From Roseovarius sp. (GTDB lineage: Bacteria > Pseudomonadota > Alphaproteobacteria > Rhodobacterales > Rhodobacteraceae): DNA of 49,790 nt. Position 1 is the stretch's first letter; each line of letters begins with the position of its first letter. A model generated the notes under the pieces. That model did not search any database. It worked only from the letters and a program-made list of their open reading frames with translations, and was not told the origin of the DNA. The stretch spans positions 1-49,790 of the forward strand of contig JAPOTF010000130.1 in NCBI GenBank assembly GCA_026709325.1. The letters are read 5' to 3'. Shown piece after piece: positions 41,494-49,784 of the stretch. The translations under genes and the position numbers were made by a program.

Positions 41494-42114
41494 ATGCCGA
41501 AGGTTGAATCATTATTTGCAACGCATATATATCGCGCAAGTTTATCAGAATATGAACCCGCGGTAGATATTGCCGAACTTGAAAAATCATGCCGTTCCAT
41601 CGCGGAAGATGATGAAGCCGGACAAATCTGGTGCGAGGAAAGCGGATACCCGGGTTATACATCCTACGCTTCGCTGGCAGATCTGCCTTGGAGATTCCCG
41701 GTTTTTTCCAAACTTGTGGAGGCGCTTGATAAACACGTTTTCAGTTTCGTGGAGGCGCTTGAATTTGATCTGGAAGGCGGAAATCTAAAAGTTGAAGATC
41801 TTTGGATAAATATCCTGCCGCAAGGTGGAAGCCATCCGAGTCATGTGCATCCAAACTCCGTTGTAAGCGGAACGGCCTATGTATCAATGCCGGATGGTGC
41901 GAGTTCGTTATGCATTGAAGACCCAAGATCGGAGAGAATGATGGCCGCCCCGTACCGCAAGGCGGACGCGAAAAGAGAGATGAAGAGGTTTGTTTATCTG
42001 CTGCCGCGGCAAGGAGAGGTATTGCTCTGGGAAAGCTGGTTGCGTCATGGAGTGCCGCTAAACAGAGGCGAAGACGACAGGATCAGCGTCAGTTTCAATT
42101 ACGTATGGGAATAG
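41494..42114 (+). CDS. 2-oxoglutarate/Fe(II) oxygenase-like protein (TIGR02466 type)
   Basis: A 206-residue protein of the putative 2OG-Fe(II) oxygenase family (TIGR02466/PF13759). The double-stranded beta-helix motifs are seen: LWINILPQGGSHPSHVHPNS (about 103–122) with candidate iron ligands His117 and His119, SGTAYVSMPDG, the distal His185 in WLRHGVPLN, and Arg196 in DRISVSFNYVW for the 2-oxoglutarate carboxylate. Start: ATG 41494; an in-frame TTG at 41488 is possible, and the ribosome-binding site is weak. It lies inside the S10 operon on the same strand, between rplP and rpmC, where no gene is normally found. A role in hydroxylating a ribosomal protein is an attractive inference. Family members elsewhere have unknown substrates. 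Confidence 0.82.
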   Translation: MPKVESLFATHIYRASLSEYEPAVDIAELEKSCRSIAEDDEAGQIWCEESGYPGYTSYASLADLPWRFPVFSKLVEALDKHVFSFVEALEFDLEGGNLKVEDLWINILPQGGSHPSHVHPNSVVSGTAYVSMPDGASSLCIEDPRSERMMAAPYRKADAKREMKRFVYLLPRQGEVLLWESWLRHGVPLNRGEDDRISVSFNYVWE

Positions 42115-42312
42115 ACGCTTCGGCTTTATTGGGGATTGCGCCGGGTGAGTTTCCCGTCATTGCCGCGAGTTGCGCAAACGCATGTTGAATGATAACGGGA
42201 TGTTCGAGATTGCCTTGTTGCGTCGAATATGTTTCGGATGATGGATTTTGTGCGCGAATTGCATTTCGATGTTTTCCATCAGGGATGAAAAAACCGAAAT
42301 TGCAAAAAAAAT

Positions 42313-42364
42313 GCGAATTGCTCTTGCTTTTAAGTTGGCCGTTTACTAAAAGGCCGCAATTCGC
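42313..42364. repeat. Inverted repeat GCGAATTGC…GCAATTCGC upstream of rpmC
   Basis: A perfect 9-base inverted repeat (42313–42321 and 42356–42364) encloses a second pair GGCC (42337–42340) / GGCC (42352–42355). As RNA this gives a bulged stem-loop, and as DNA it flanks the predicted promoter. It is a candidate regulatory structure. Confidence 0.4.
42324..42352 (+). promoter_or_regulatory. Candidate promoter upstream of rpmC
   Basis: TTGCTT (42324–42329) and TAAAAG (42347–42352) are 17 bases apart. The match is modest, but the place is sensible: it would restore transcription of rpmC and later genes after the inserted oxygenase gene. Confidence 0.3.
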
Positions 42365-42471
42365 GAATCCCGCATAACGTGATTCTATATTGTTGCTGGG
42401 CAGGCAATGGGACGCAAGTTATCTTGAATTGATGTTTGGGGTCTTCAAGGTGCAATGAAAGGGAACGAGCC

Positions 42472-42672
42472 ATGAAGGCCACGGAGTTGCGTGAAAAAAC
42501 GGTCGATCAATTGCGCGAGCTGCTGGCCGGTCTCAAAAAAGAGCTATTTAATTTGCGTTTTCAGCAGGCCCATGGCGCACTCCAAAGTCCATCCAGAATA
42601 AGGCTGGTTCGCCGCCAGACCGCACAGGTTAAAACCGTTTTAAATGAAAAAGCCCGGGCGGCTTCGGAATAG
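42472..42672 (+). CDS. rpmC: 50S ribosomal protein L29
   Basis: A 66-residue L29 starting [20 protein letters not shown], with the helical hairpin [20 protein letters not shown]. The start is preceded by GGGAACGAG. L29 lies near the tunnel exit beside L23. It resumes the operon after the oxygenase insertion. Confidence 0.96.
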   Translation: MKATELREKTVDQLRELLAGLKKELFNLRFQQAHGALQSPSRIRLVRRQTAQVKTVLNEKARAASE

Positions 42673-42682
42673 GAGAGTCAAC

Positions 42683-42913
42683 ATGCCAAAAAGAATATTG
42701 CAGGGTGTCGTGACCTCGGATTCAAACGAGCAGACCTTAACCGTTTCAGTTGAACGTCGGTTCAAGCATCCGGTGCTGCAGAAAACCATTCGCAAATCAA
42801 AGAAATACCGTGCACACGATGAAACGAGCACTTACAAGGTTGGGGACGCTGTTCGCATTATTGAATGTCCGCCGAAATCGAAAACAAAGCGCTGGGAGGT
42901 TCTGAAGACGTAA
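42683..42913 (+). CDS. rpsQ: 30S ribosomal protein S17
   Basis: A 76-residue S17 starting [20 protein letters not shown], with [20 protein letters not shown] and a C-terminus [12 protein letters not shown]. The start follows AGGAGAG by a few bases; the frame open upstream overlaps rpmC and is not family-like. S17 binds the 5' domain of 16S rRNA. Confidence 0.96.
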   Translation: MPKRILQGVVTSDSNEQTLTVSVERRFKHPVLQKTIRKSKKYRAHDETSTYKVGDAVRIIECPPKSKTKRWEVLKT

Positions 42914-42978
42914 GTCGACAGTTCAGTCCGGTTTGATCGAAACCCTGGGGATGTTCCCCAAAGGTCGGGAGAAACCTC

Positions 42979-43347
42979 ATGATCCAGATGCAGACCAATT
43001 TGGATGTCGCTGACAATTCCGGTGCCCGCCGTGTTCAGTGCATCAAGGTTTTGGGTGGTTCCAAAAGAAAATATGCTTCTGTAGGCGACGTTATTGTCGT
43101 GTCGGTCAAGGAGGCAATTCCCAGAGGACGTGTGAAGAAAGGTGACGTAAACAAAGCCGTTGTCGTGCGCACGTCAAAGGAAATTCGTCGAGAAGACGGC
43201 ACTGCCATCCGTTTTGACTCAAATGCCGCGGTCATGCTAAACAATTCCGGCGAGCCGATTGGCACCCGCATATTCGGCCCTGTTGTGCGTGAACTGCGGT
43301 CCAGGAATTTCATGAAGATCATTTCTCTTGCTCCGGAGGTTTTGTAA
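42979..43347 (+). CDS. rplN: 50S ribosomal protein L14
   Basis: A 122-residue L14 starting [20 protein letters not shown], with [20 protein letters not shown] and [21 protein letters not shown]14 sits at the subunit interface and is where the RsfS silencing factor docks. First gene of the spc operon in E. coli terms. Confidence 0.98.
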   Translation: MIQMQTNLDVADNSGARRVQCIKVLGGSKRKYASVGDVIVVSVKEAIPRGRVKKGDVNKAVVVRTSKEIRREDGTAIRFDSNAAVMLNNSGEPIGTRIFGPVVRELRSRNFMKIISLAPEVL

Positions 43348-43348
43348 G

Positions 43349-43660
43349 ATGGCTGCAAAACTGAAAAAGGGGGACAGGGTTGTTGTTCTGTCCGGGAAGG
43401 ACAAAGGCAAAACCGGCATTATAGCGTTTGTTGATCCGAAAGCTGGCAAGGCGGTGGTGGAGGGCGTAAACATCGCCATTCGCCATACGCGCCAAAGTCA
43501 GGCCACGCAAGGGGGACGACTGCCAAAGGAACTCCCCATTGACATCTCGAATCTGGCATATGTTGATTCTGAAGGCAGGAGAACGCGCATTGGTTTCAGA
43601 TTCGTGGATGGAAAAAAGGTCCGATATGCAAAAAGCACGGGGGAAAGCGTCAATGCTTGA
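43349..43660 (+). CDS. rplX: 50S ribosomal protein L24
   Basis: A 103-residue L24 from ATG 43349, starting [20 protein letters not shown], a KOW motif. It ends [17 protein letters not shown]. One base separates it from the rplN stop. L24 starts assembly of the 50S subunit and lies near the tunnel exit. The rplE start overlaps its end. Confidence 0.96.
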   Translation: MAAKLKKGDRVVVLSGKDKGKTGIIAFVDPKAGKAVVEGVNIAIRHTRQSQATQGGRLPKELPIDISNLAYVDSEGRRTRIGFRFVDGKKVRYAKSTGESVNA

Positions 43661-44213
43661 TTCTGCAAGTTACACTCCAAGACTCAAGGCCGACTACCTG
43701 AGCAGAATCAGGGGGGCGCTGAAAAAGGAATGCGGATACGGCAATGACATGCAGATCCCGAAACTGGAGAAAATCGTAGTCAACATTGGCTGCGGCGCAG
43801 AGGCGGTGAAGGACTCGAAAAAGGCGAGATCGGCACAGCGGGATCTTGGCATCATTGCAGGACAGCATGCCGTTGTTACAAGGGCAAAGAATTCCATTGC
43901 GGGTTTCAGGGTGCGCGAAGGAATGCCAATGGGGGCGAAGACAACGCTTCGCGGTGACGTGATGTATGAATTTCTTGACCGGCTGATTACAATCGCAATG
44001 CCGCGCATTCGAGATTTTAGAGGGGTTTCAGAGAGGTCTTTTGACGGTCGCGGCAATTTTGCCCTGGGCATAAAGGAGCATATTGTTTTTCCGGAAATAG
44101 ACTACGACAAGGTGGACGAGATTTTTGGCATGGATATCGCCATTGTAACAACCGCGCAGACAGATTCTGAAGCCAAGGCACTGTTGAAGCACTTCAACAT
44201 GCCATTCAACTGA
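43653..44213 (+). CDS. rplE: 50S ribosomal protein L5
   Basis: A 186-residue L5 from ATG 43653 ([20 protein letters not shown]), with GGGGGA ahead and an 8-base overlap with rplX. Conserved pieces are [40 protein letters not shown] and [20 protein letters not shown]. Earlier in-frame ATG codons exist, but the residues there lie within rplX and are not L5-like. L5 binds 5S rRNA and the P-site tRNA. Confidence 0.95.
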   Translation: MLDSASYTPRLKADYLSRIRGALKKECGYGNDMQIPKLEKIVVNIGCGAEAVKDSKKARSAQRDLGIIAGQHAVVTRAKNSIAGFRVREGMPMGAKTTLRGDVMYEFLDRLITIAMPRIRDFRGVSERSFDGRGNFALGIKEHIVFPEIDYDKVDEIFGMDIAIVTTAQTDSEAKALLKHFNMPFN

Positions 44214-44233
44214 CAAGCCGGAGGACCAGCTAT

Positions 44234-44539
44234 ATGGCAAAAAAAGCAATGGTGGAGCGGGAGAAAAAGCGCGAGCGCATGGTTGCAAAATATGCGGCCA
44301 AGCGAGCGGCTCTCAAAGAAATCATAAACGACCAGGGAAAATCCATGGAGGAGCGTTTTCGAGCTTCCATGAAACTTGCGGAACTGCCGAGAAACAGTTC
44401 TCCCACAAGACTGCACAACCGCTGTCAGCTTACAGGCCGGCCGCATGGATATTATCGCAAACTTAAAATTAGCCGTATTGCCCTTCGTGAACTTGGATCC
44501 TCCGGGCAGCTGCCCGGCATGGTCAAGTCGAGCTGGTAG
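44234..44539 (+). CDS. rpsN: 30S ribosomal protein S14
   Basis: A 101-residue S14 of the long, zinc-free (C-minus) type: [20 protein letters not shown] at the start and [20 protein letters not shown] near residues 57–76. CxxC zinc pairs are absent, as expected for this type. GGAGGA precedes the ATG. It is the housekeeping copy. Confidence 0.97.
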   Translation: MAKKAMVEREKKRERMVAKYAAKRAALKEIINDQGKSMEERFRASMKLAELPRNSSPTRLHNRCQLTGRPHGYYRKLKISRIALRELGSSGQLPGMVKSSW

Positions 44540-44551
44540 GGAGGATGTGAA

Positions 44552-44944
44552 ATGAACGACCCAATCGGAGATATGCTCACCCGTATCCGCAACGCATGCA
44601 ATCGCGGAAAATCAACCGTTATGGTGCCCGCGTCCAAAATGCGCATTCGAGTTTTGGATGTGATGACTGATGAGGGCTATATCCGCGGGTATGAAAACAT
44701 GATTGGAGACAATGGTCATCCGGCAATTATGGTCAGCCTGAAATATTACAACGGCGCTCCGGCCATCCGTGAAATGAAGCGTGTCAGCAAGCCCGGCCGC
44801 AGGGTTTACATGGGCATAAAAAACATCCCGCTGGTCCGACAGGGTCTCGGCGTTTCAATAGTTTCCACCTCAAAAGGGGTTATGACTGATGCCAAGGCGC
44901 GAGTTGCCAATGTGGGCGGCGAAGTGCTTTGCACAATATTCTAG
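44552..44944 (+). CDS. rpsH: 30S ribosomal protein S8
   Basis: A 130-residue S8 starting [20 protein letters not shown], with [20 protein letters not shown] and the C-terminal [20 protein letters not shown]. In E. coli S8 represses the spc operon by binding mRNA at rplE. GGGAGGATG precedes the start. Confidence 0.98.
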   Translation: MNDPIGDMLTRIRNACNRGKSTVMVPASKMRIRVLDVMTDEGYIRGYENMIGDNGHPAIMVSLKYYNGAPAIREMKRVSKPGRRVYMGIKNIPLVRQGLGVSIVSTSKGVMTDAKARVANVGGEVLCTIF

Positions 44945-44956
44945 GGAGTTTGGCTT

Positions 44957-45490
44957 ATGTCTCGCATAGGGAAGCAACCCGTGGATCTGCCCGATGGCGT
45001 ATCCGCCTCGCTATCTGGTCAGACCATTGAGATCAAGGGTCCAAAAGACACCAATAGTTTCACCGCCTCAGACGATGTCACGCTCTCGGTTGAAAATGGT
45101 AAGGTTGTGGTCTCGCCTCGTGGAAAGTCTAAGCGCGCGCGTCAGCAATGGGGCATGACCAGGACAATTATCGCCAACATGGTTCATGGATCGAAGGACA
45201 CCTTCAAAAAGGAACTGTCGATTCACGGCATCGGGTATCGCGCGCAGATGCAGGGGAGTGTTTTGAAACTCAATCTGGGCCTTTCGCACGATGTGAACTT
45301 TGAGGTTCCGGAGGGTGTGAGTGTGACGGTCCCCAAACCGACTGAACTGGTTGTTGAAGGTCATGACAAGCAGCTGGTTGGACAGGTTGCCTCCAACATT
45401 CGCGACTGGAGGCGCCCGGAACCCTACAAGGGGAAGGGAATTCGCCACAAAGGCGAATTTATCTTCCAAAAAGAAGGTAAGAAGAAATAG
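44957..45490 (+). CDS. rplF: 50S ribosomal protein L6
   Basis: A 177-residue L6 starting [20 protein letters not shown]. Both repeats are present, with the C-terminal signature [18 protein letters not shown] sequence [18 protein letters not shown]6 lies close to the factor-binding site and the sarcin-ricin loop. Spacing to rpsH and rplR is normal. Confidence 0.97.
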   Translation: MSRIGKQPVDLPDGVSASLSGQTIEIKGPKDTNSFTASDDVTLSVENGKVVVSPRGKSKRARQQWGMTRTIIANMVHGSKDTFKKELSIHGIGYRAQMQGSVLKLNLGLSHDVNFEVPEGVSVTVPKPTELVVEGHDKQLVGQVASNIRDWRRPEPYKGKGIRHKGEFIFQKEGKKK

Positions 45491-45502
45491 GGAACGAGGC
45501 AT

Positions 45503-45859
45503 ATGGCAAATAGTAAAAGAGATCTGTTCCTCAAGCGTCGCATGCGTGTTCGAAACAAGTTGCGCAAGGTTAGCTCCGGAATGTTGCGTCTATCTGTTTA
45601 TCGCTCGTCCAAGAACATCAGCGTTCAGCTAATAGACGACAGCAAGGGCGTTACCCTGGCTTCGGCCTCCACCCGGGAGAAGGATTTGGGTAATGGAAAA
45701 AACAACATGGAAGCCGCGGCAAGAGTTGGAAATGCAATAGCAAGACGCGCTTTGCAGACAGGCGCAAGAGAAGCCTATTTTGATCGTGGCGGATTCCTGT
45801 ACCATGGTCGAATTAAAGCTCTGGCCGATGCGGCCAGGGAAGGCGGATTGAAAATATGA
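45503..45859 (+). CDS. rplR: 50S ribosomal protein L18
   Basis: A 118-residue L18 starting [20 protein letters not shown], with [19 protein letters not shown] and [20 protein letters not shown]. It binds 5S rRNA with L5. A 104-base spacer, without a visible gene, separates it from rpsE. Confidence 0.97.
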   Translation: MANSKRDLFLKRRMRVRNKLRKVSSGMLRLSVYRSSKNISVQLIDDSKGVTLASASTREKDLGNGKNNMEAAARVGNAIARRALQTGAREAYFDRGGFLYHGRIKALADAAREGGLKI

Positions 45860-45963
45860 GATCGAGGCTGCCTTGCAAAAGGCCACCTTGATAATTCGAG
45901 AGTCTGGAACTCATCGGATTGGGATGAAACAGGCGTGTTACGCCATACTGAAAGGATGTCGAT

Positions 45964-46551
45964 TTGGCACGTGAAGACAATCGCAGAGATCGTCGCGAAC
46001 GAGATGATGCTCCGGAATTCGCCGATCGCCTTGTTGCCATAAACCGTGTTTCAAAAACCGTAAAGGGTGGCAAGCGTTTTGGATTTGCGGCACTTGTGGT
46101 CGTGGGTGATCAAAGAGGCAGAGTCGGGTTCGGGAAAGGCAAGGCAAAGGAGGTTCCTGAAGCCATCAGGAAGGCGACAGAGCAGGCCAAACGCCAGATG
46201 GTTCGCATTCCACTCAAGGAAGGGCGTACTTTGCACCATGATATTGAAGGTGCGCACGGTGCGGGCAAGATTGTCATGCGAACGGCATCTGCGGGGACCG
46301 GGATAATTGCCGGAGGCCCCATGCGCGCCGTGTTTGAGATGCTGGGCGTTCAAGATGTCGTTGCGAAATCAATAGGCTCTCAAAATCCATACAACATGAT
46401 TCGCGCAACCATGAATGGTTTGATGATGGAGTCCAGCCCACGCATGGTGGCCCAGCGACGCGGCAAAAAAGTGTCTGAAATTCTAAACAGGAATCCAGTA
46501 CAGGCGCCAGCCATAAATAATGCCGAAACCCAAGCGGACGATGCGGCATAG
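45964..46551 (+). CDS. rpsE: 30S ribosomal protein S5
   Basis: A 195-residue S5 initiated at TTG 45964 ([18 protein letters not shown]), with AAAGGA ahead. The residues match the usual alphaproteobacterial S5 start, so the rare start codon is accepted. Conserved parts are [20 protein letters not shown] and [21 protein letters not shown]5 helps control decoding accuracy at the mRNA entry site. rpmD follows after 21 bases. Confidence 0.95.
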   Translation: MAREDNRRDRRERDDAPEFADRLVAINRVSKTVKGGKRFGFAALVVVGDQRGRVGFGKGKAKEVPEAIRKATEQAKRQMVRIPLKEGRTLHHDIEGAHGAGKIVMRTASAGTGIIAGGPMRAVFEMLGVQDVVAKSIGSQNPYNMIRATMNGLMMESSPRMVAQRRGKKVSEILNRNPVQAPAINNAETQADDAA

Positions 46552-46572
46552 CCAGCATAAGGATACATAGAT

Positions 46573-46761
46573 ATGCCAAAGACCATTGTAGTTAAGCAAA
46601 TCGGCAGTCCCATTCGCCGTCCTGGAAAGCAGCGGGCCACGCTGGTTGGCCTGGGTTTGAATAAAATGCACAAAACGCGTGAACTTGAGGATACGCCTTC
46701 TGTTAGAGGCATGGTTGGCAAAATACCGCATTTGGTTCAGATTGTTGAGGAGCGCGGGTGA
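46573..46761 (+). CDS. rpmD: 50S ribosomal protein L30
   Basis: A 62-residue L30 starting [20 protein letters not shown], with [20 protein letters not shown] and a C-terminus [14 protein letters not shown]. Complete. It is the last ribosomal gene here: rplO and secY should follow directly and do not. Confidence 0.97.
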   Translation: MPKTIVVKQIGSPIRRPGKQRATLVGLGLNKMHKTRELEDTPSVRGMVGKIPHLVQIVEERG

Positions 46762-47091
46762 TAAATTACTGCCAACTGGGGTTTTTGCCATCTTGAAATC
46801 AAATTAACGAAGCCTATTGCCGATTTTGCCGTCTGGGATGATTCGAGGATTTCAGGTGCGCATGGCCGGGCGGCTGTTTGATGCGGCTTGTCGATGTTTG
46901 GCGAAGGTTATGCCGGATTGGGGTGGATGATGTGAAGCTGCGCCGCCGCGTCCACGGCCCATCGCGGACAAGGGCGAATTTGAATTCCCCGGAGTGATTC
47001 CGGTAAAGCGTCTTCCAGTCCGGGAAGGCGAATGTTTTGAGAAGTTCCCGCAGCCTGTCCCACAGGTATGGGTTCCGCCCCTGCTGCCGGT
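46762..47091. other. Spacer after rpmD, operon break
   Basis: About 330 bases in the place of rplO. No frame resembles L15. Frames in both directions are open in the GC-rich second half without family resemblance. It leads into the IS630 fragment and may hold the rest of the decayed element. Confidence 0.5.
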
Positions 47092-47361
47092 CAGATGGTC
47101 GGGCGCCGCCGCCAGCAGGATTTTCCCGCCTTTATCGATCATGTCACCGAGTGGATCGGCCCTGTGGCTCCGGTCCACGTCATCCTCGACAACGTGTCGT
47201 CGCGCAAGCCGGTCGATGTTCGCGAATGACTCAAGGATCATCTTGACTTCACGTTCCAATTCACGCCGCTGCCCTCGGCGTTGTGGATGAACGCCATGGA
47301 GAGGTTCTTCTCGAAGCTGGCGCGGCAGTGGCTGAAGAACGAGGTCTTGGGACGCGCTTGA
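47092..47361 (+). pseudogene. IS630-family transposase, C-terminal fragment with internal stop
   Basis: About 90 codons that read as the catalytic C-terminal half of an IS630-type DDE transposase: QMVGRRRQQDFPAFIDHV, then VHVILDNVSSRKP with the second catalytic Asp, an in-frame TGA at 47227–47229, then FTFQFTPLPSALWMNAMERF and FSKLARQWLK with the catalytic Glu. There is no start codon and the N-terminal half is missing or unrecognisable. It lies at the point where the spc operon breaks, so an old insertion or recombination between IS copies is a natural suspicion, but not proven. Confidence 0.82.
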
Positions 47362-47512
47362 CGCCTGCATCGCGGGTCATGAAAAAACTGCAGGCTCGAT
47401 GTGGATCTTCAAATTCGGTTGTTCGGTTCGCGTTAACGTGCCGGTATCCCCTCTGTGTCCTCTTGTGACGGCCTGATCGCAGCGCGTTGCCAAAAAACTC
47501 TTCAAACTTTGC

Positions 47513-47540
47513 TTGACTAAAGAAAAATGTTTCGAATAAG
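47513..47540 (+). promoter_or_regulatory. Candidate promoter of amt
   Basis: TTGACT (47513–47518) and AATAAG (47535–47540) lie 16 bases apart, and transcription would start about 20 bases ahead of the amt start codon. The -10 is weak. I looked for a sigma-54 site, common for amt, and found none. Confidence 0.3.
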
Positions 47541-47569
47541 GTGTTCGCAAATTACATTGGGAGGATGTG

Positions 47570-48862
47570 ATGCTGAATGCTACCAAAATGATAGTTTATT
47601 GTTTGCTGGCAGTGATTTTGCCCAACACGACTTTGGCATCTGATGCTTCGCTTAACAGCGGGGATACCGCGTGGATTCTTGTGTCCACGTGTCTTGTAAC
47701 GTTTATGACAATTCCCGGTTTGGCGCTGTTTTATGCCGGTTTGGTACGTTCACAGGCAGTTCTTTCGGTTATTATGCAGTGTATTGGAGTTGCCTGCGTG
47801 GTAAGTGTGCTATGGCTGGTTGCTGGATACAGCATGGCCTTTTCTGATAGTTTTGGCGGCATTGTGGGCGGACTTGAAAAAGCGCTTTTCATCGGTGTAA
47901 CGGTGGATTCGCTTTCCGGAAGCATTCCGGAAACGGCCTTTTCCGCATTCCAAATGACATTTGCGATAATTGCCGCGGCTTTAATGGTTGGCGCCTTTGT
48001 TGAGCGGATCAAAGTGATTTCATTGATTATTATTTGCGCCTTCTGGACACTCATCGTCTATGTGCCAATATGCCATTGGATCTGGGGCGATGGCGGTTGG
48101 CTGAAGTCATTGGGGGTAATGGATTTTGCAGGTGGCATGGTGGTTCATACCTCTGCCGGCATATCGGCTTTGGTGATTGCTCAAGTGCTTGGCTCCCGCC
48201 GTGGCTTTCCAGATGCCATTCACCCACCCCACAATCCCGGGATGACGGCTGCAGGTGCCGGCATGCTTTGGGTTGGCTGGTTTGGATTTAATGGTGGAAG
48301 CCAGCTTGTCGCAGATGGGGGAGCGGGCATGGCCATGCTTGCCACGCATTTCGCCGCGGCTGCCGCGGCGTTGACATGGTCGTGCATAGAATGGATTAAA
48401 TTTCGCAAGACTTCGATAGTCGGTGCTGTTACAGGTGTCATTGCGGGTCTTGCAACGGTGACTCCGGCATCAGGATTTATTGGTCCGGTTGGAGGATTGA
48501 TAATTGGCATAGCGGCTGGAGGAGTCTGCTTTTATTTTGTAGATGTTGTCAAAGGATGGTGGCGGATTGACGATTCGCTTGATGTTTTTGCCGTTCATGG
48601 TGCAGGAGGCGCTTTAGGCTCATTGCTTGTGGTGTTGTTTGCACATGAGTTTTTTGGAGGCGGCGGTCTTTCAATGCCAATGGCAAGCCAGGCAGGCGTG
48701 CAGGTTATCGGCCTGCTTGCAACAATCTTCTGGTCTTTGCTTGCAACTTTAATTATCGTGAAATTTACATCCGTTATTACTGGAGGAATTCGGGTTGATG
48801 AAGAGGACGAGCTTCTTGGTCTTGATCTTTCCGAGCATGGTGAAAGAGGTTATGATTTCTAA
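47570..48862 (+). CDS. amt: Ammonium transporter Amt
   Basis: A 430-residue Amt with a signal-like N-terminus (residues 1–23) and eleven expected membrane helices. The pore twin histidines are His193 (GGMVVHTSAG) and His343 (VFAVHGAGGALGS), and the DFAGG aspartate is present. The cytoplasmic tail ends GLDLSEHGERGYDF, the conserved region that PII proteins bind. ATG 47570 has GGGAGG ahead; a GTG three bases earlier is also possible. It imports ammonium or ammonia. A PII-like gene follows 27 bases downstream, the classical amt–glnK pair in reversed order. Confidence 0.96.
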   Translation: MLNATKMIVYCLLAVILPNTTLASDASLNSGDTAWILVSTCLVTFMTIPGLALFYAGLVRSQAVLSVIMQCIGVACVVSVLWLVAGYSMAFSDSFGGIVGGLEKALFIGVTVDSLSGSIPETAFSAFQMTFAIIAAALMVGAFVERIKVISLIIICAFWTLIVYVPICHWIWGDGGWLKSLGVMDFAGGMVVHTSAGISALVIAQVLGSRRGFPDAIHPPHNPGMTAAGAGMLWVGWFGFNGGSQLVADGGAGMAMLATHFAAAAAALTWSCIEWIKFRKTSIVGAVTGVIAGLATVTPASGFIGPVGGLIIGIAAGGVCFYFVDVVKGWWRIDDSLDVFAVHGAGGALGSLLVVLFAHEFFGGGGLSMPMASQAGVQVIGLLATIFWSLLATLIIVKFTSVITGGIRVDEEDELLGLDLSEHGERGYDF

Positions 48863-48889
48863 AACAAGCGTTGAGGAGGTATGTGTCTC

Positions 48890-49198
48890 ATGAAGATGAT
48901 AAAGGCGGTAATAAAACCGCATAAGCTTGAACCAGTGCATGAAGCGTTGCTGGAAATTGGTGTTCCAACACTAACGGCAACCGAGGTAAAAGGTTATGAC
49001 AAGGAAATGCAGCATGCGGAAGTGCACAGGGGAACACAATATCGTGTTGCATTTATGCCCATGATTAAGATAGAGGCAATTGTGGAAGATGAATTGGTCG
49101 ACAATGCAATAGCCGCTATCCGCACAACTGCGGGTACAACGCAAAAAAACGATGGAAGAATATATGTCAGCGAAATGATCGGCGCGGAAAGCATTTAA
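48890..49198 (+). CDS. Divergent PII signalling protein (GlnB/GlnK-like)
   Basis: A 102-residue PII protein that aligns with E. coli GlnB without gaps over residues 1–100. It keeps Lys9, Glu62 and Tyr51 (HRGTQY, the uridylylated tyrosine). It has lost Gln39 (Glu), Lys58 (Met) and the B-loop glycines (TTQKNDGR where TGKIGDGK is usual), and it ends before Arg101 and Arg103. Those residues bind ATP and 2-oxoglutarate in canonical PII. It probably still caps the adjacent Amt but senses something else or nothing. ATG 48890 gives the normal N-terminus; an earlier ATG (48881) is close to the GAGGAGG site and adds three residues. GlnK is the functional analogue. Confidence 0.88.
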   Translation: MKMIKAVIKPHKLEPVHEALLEIGVPTLTATEVKGYDKEMQHAEVHRGTQYRVAFMPMIKIEAIVEDELVDNAIAAIRTTAGTTQKNDGRIYVSEMIGAESI

Positions 49199-49287
49199 CA
49201 GTTATAGTTCAGCGGTGAATCAATTCCCGCTGTCCTAAAAATGGAACCCATGGTGGGTTGGAAAACCGCTTTGACAAAGGGAAGCAA

Positions 49288-49626
49288 ATGGATATCAGAA
49301 CCGAGAGAGAAAATGGAACAATGATTGCAAGTGTTGAAGGTCGAATTGACGGCCTAACGGCTCGCGATTTTGAAATTACCATGAAATCAGCTATAAGCGA
49401 GGATGATTCCGCCGTTATACTCGATTTGGCTCATGTTACTTATGTCAGCAGTGCGGGTTTGAGGGCGTTCTTGCTTATTGCAAAAAATCTTTGGAAAAGA
49501 GAAGCAACTTTCTTGTTGTGCGATCTTAGCGAGCCAGTTCAGGAAGTGTTTGATATCGCCGGCTTTGACAAAATTATAAAGATTATTCCGACTAGAACTG
49601 ATGCCATTGCCTCATTGGGAAGCTGA
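49288..49626 (+). CDS. STAS-domain protein, anti-sigma factor antagonist-like
   Basis: A 112-residue single STAS domain, starting MDIRTERENGTMIASVEGRI, with DLAHVTYVSSAGLRAFLLIA, where Ser in SSAGLR is the usual phosphorylation position of SpoIIAA-type proteins, and a C-terminal FDIAGFDKIIKI. Such proteins bind an anti-sigma kinase or other partner and switch on phosphorylation. No kinase gene is seen in the window. It lies about 90 bases after the PII gene, with AAAGGGAAG ahead of the ATG; whether it belongs to the Amt–PII unit is unclear. Confidence 0.9.
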   Translation: MDIRTERENGTMIASVEGRIDGLTARDFEITMKSAISEDDSAVILDLAHVTYVSSAGLRAFLLIAKNLWKREATFLLCDLSEPVQEVFDIAGFDKIIKIIPTRTDAIASLGS

Positions 49627-49784
49627 TTGCATTGATAATTTCGGTTTCGCTTTTTTGAAATGTGTACCCGTTGCAGTAATGGCCCTAGTGTATTACTAAA
49701 AACAAGTGATTCCATTTCTTTCGGAAGCGTGACATTGTCCTCCCGCCGCCGTTTCGAGCGGCCAGCAAAACGGGAGAGAGGCAG

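Larger units (their letters stand above)
42115..42471 (+). other. Oxygenase–rpmC spacer with inverted repeat
   Basis: About 357 bases, AT-rich in the second half, without a supported gene. It contains the inverted repeat at 42313–42364 and a weak promoter match inside it. The genes downstream (rpmC onward) may be transcribed from here. Confidence 0.5.

Noticed and set aside
46928..46980. Possible relic of rplO (KLRRRVHGPSRT-like reading)
   Set aside because: Only a few basic residues match the L15 start; the glycine-rich GRGxGSGKG pattern is absent.
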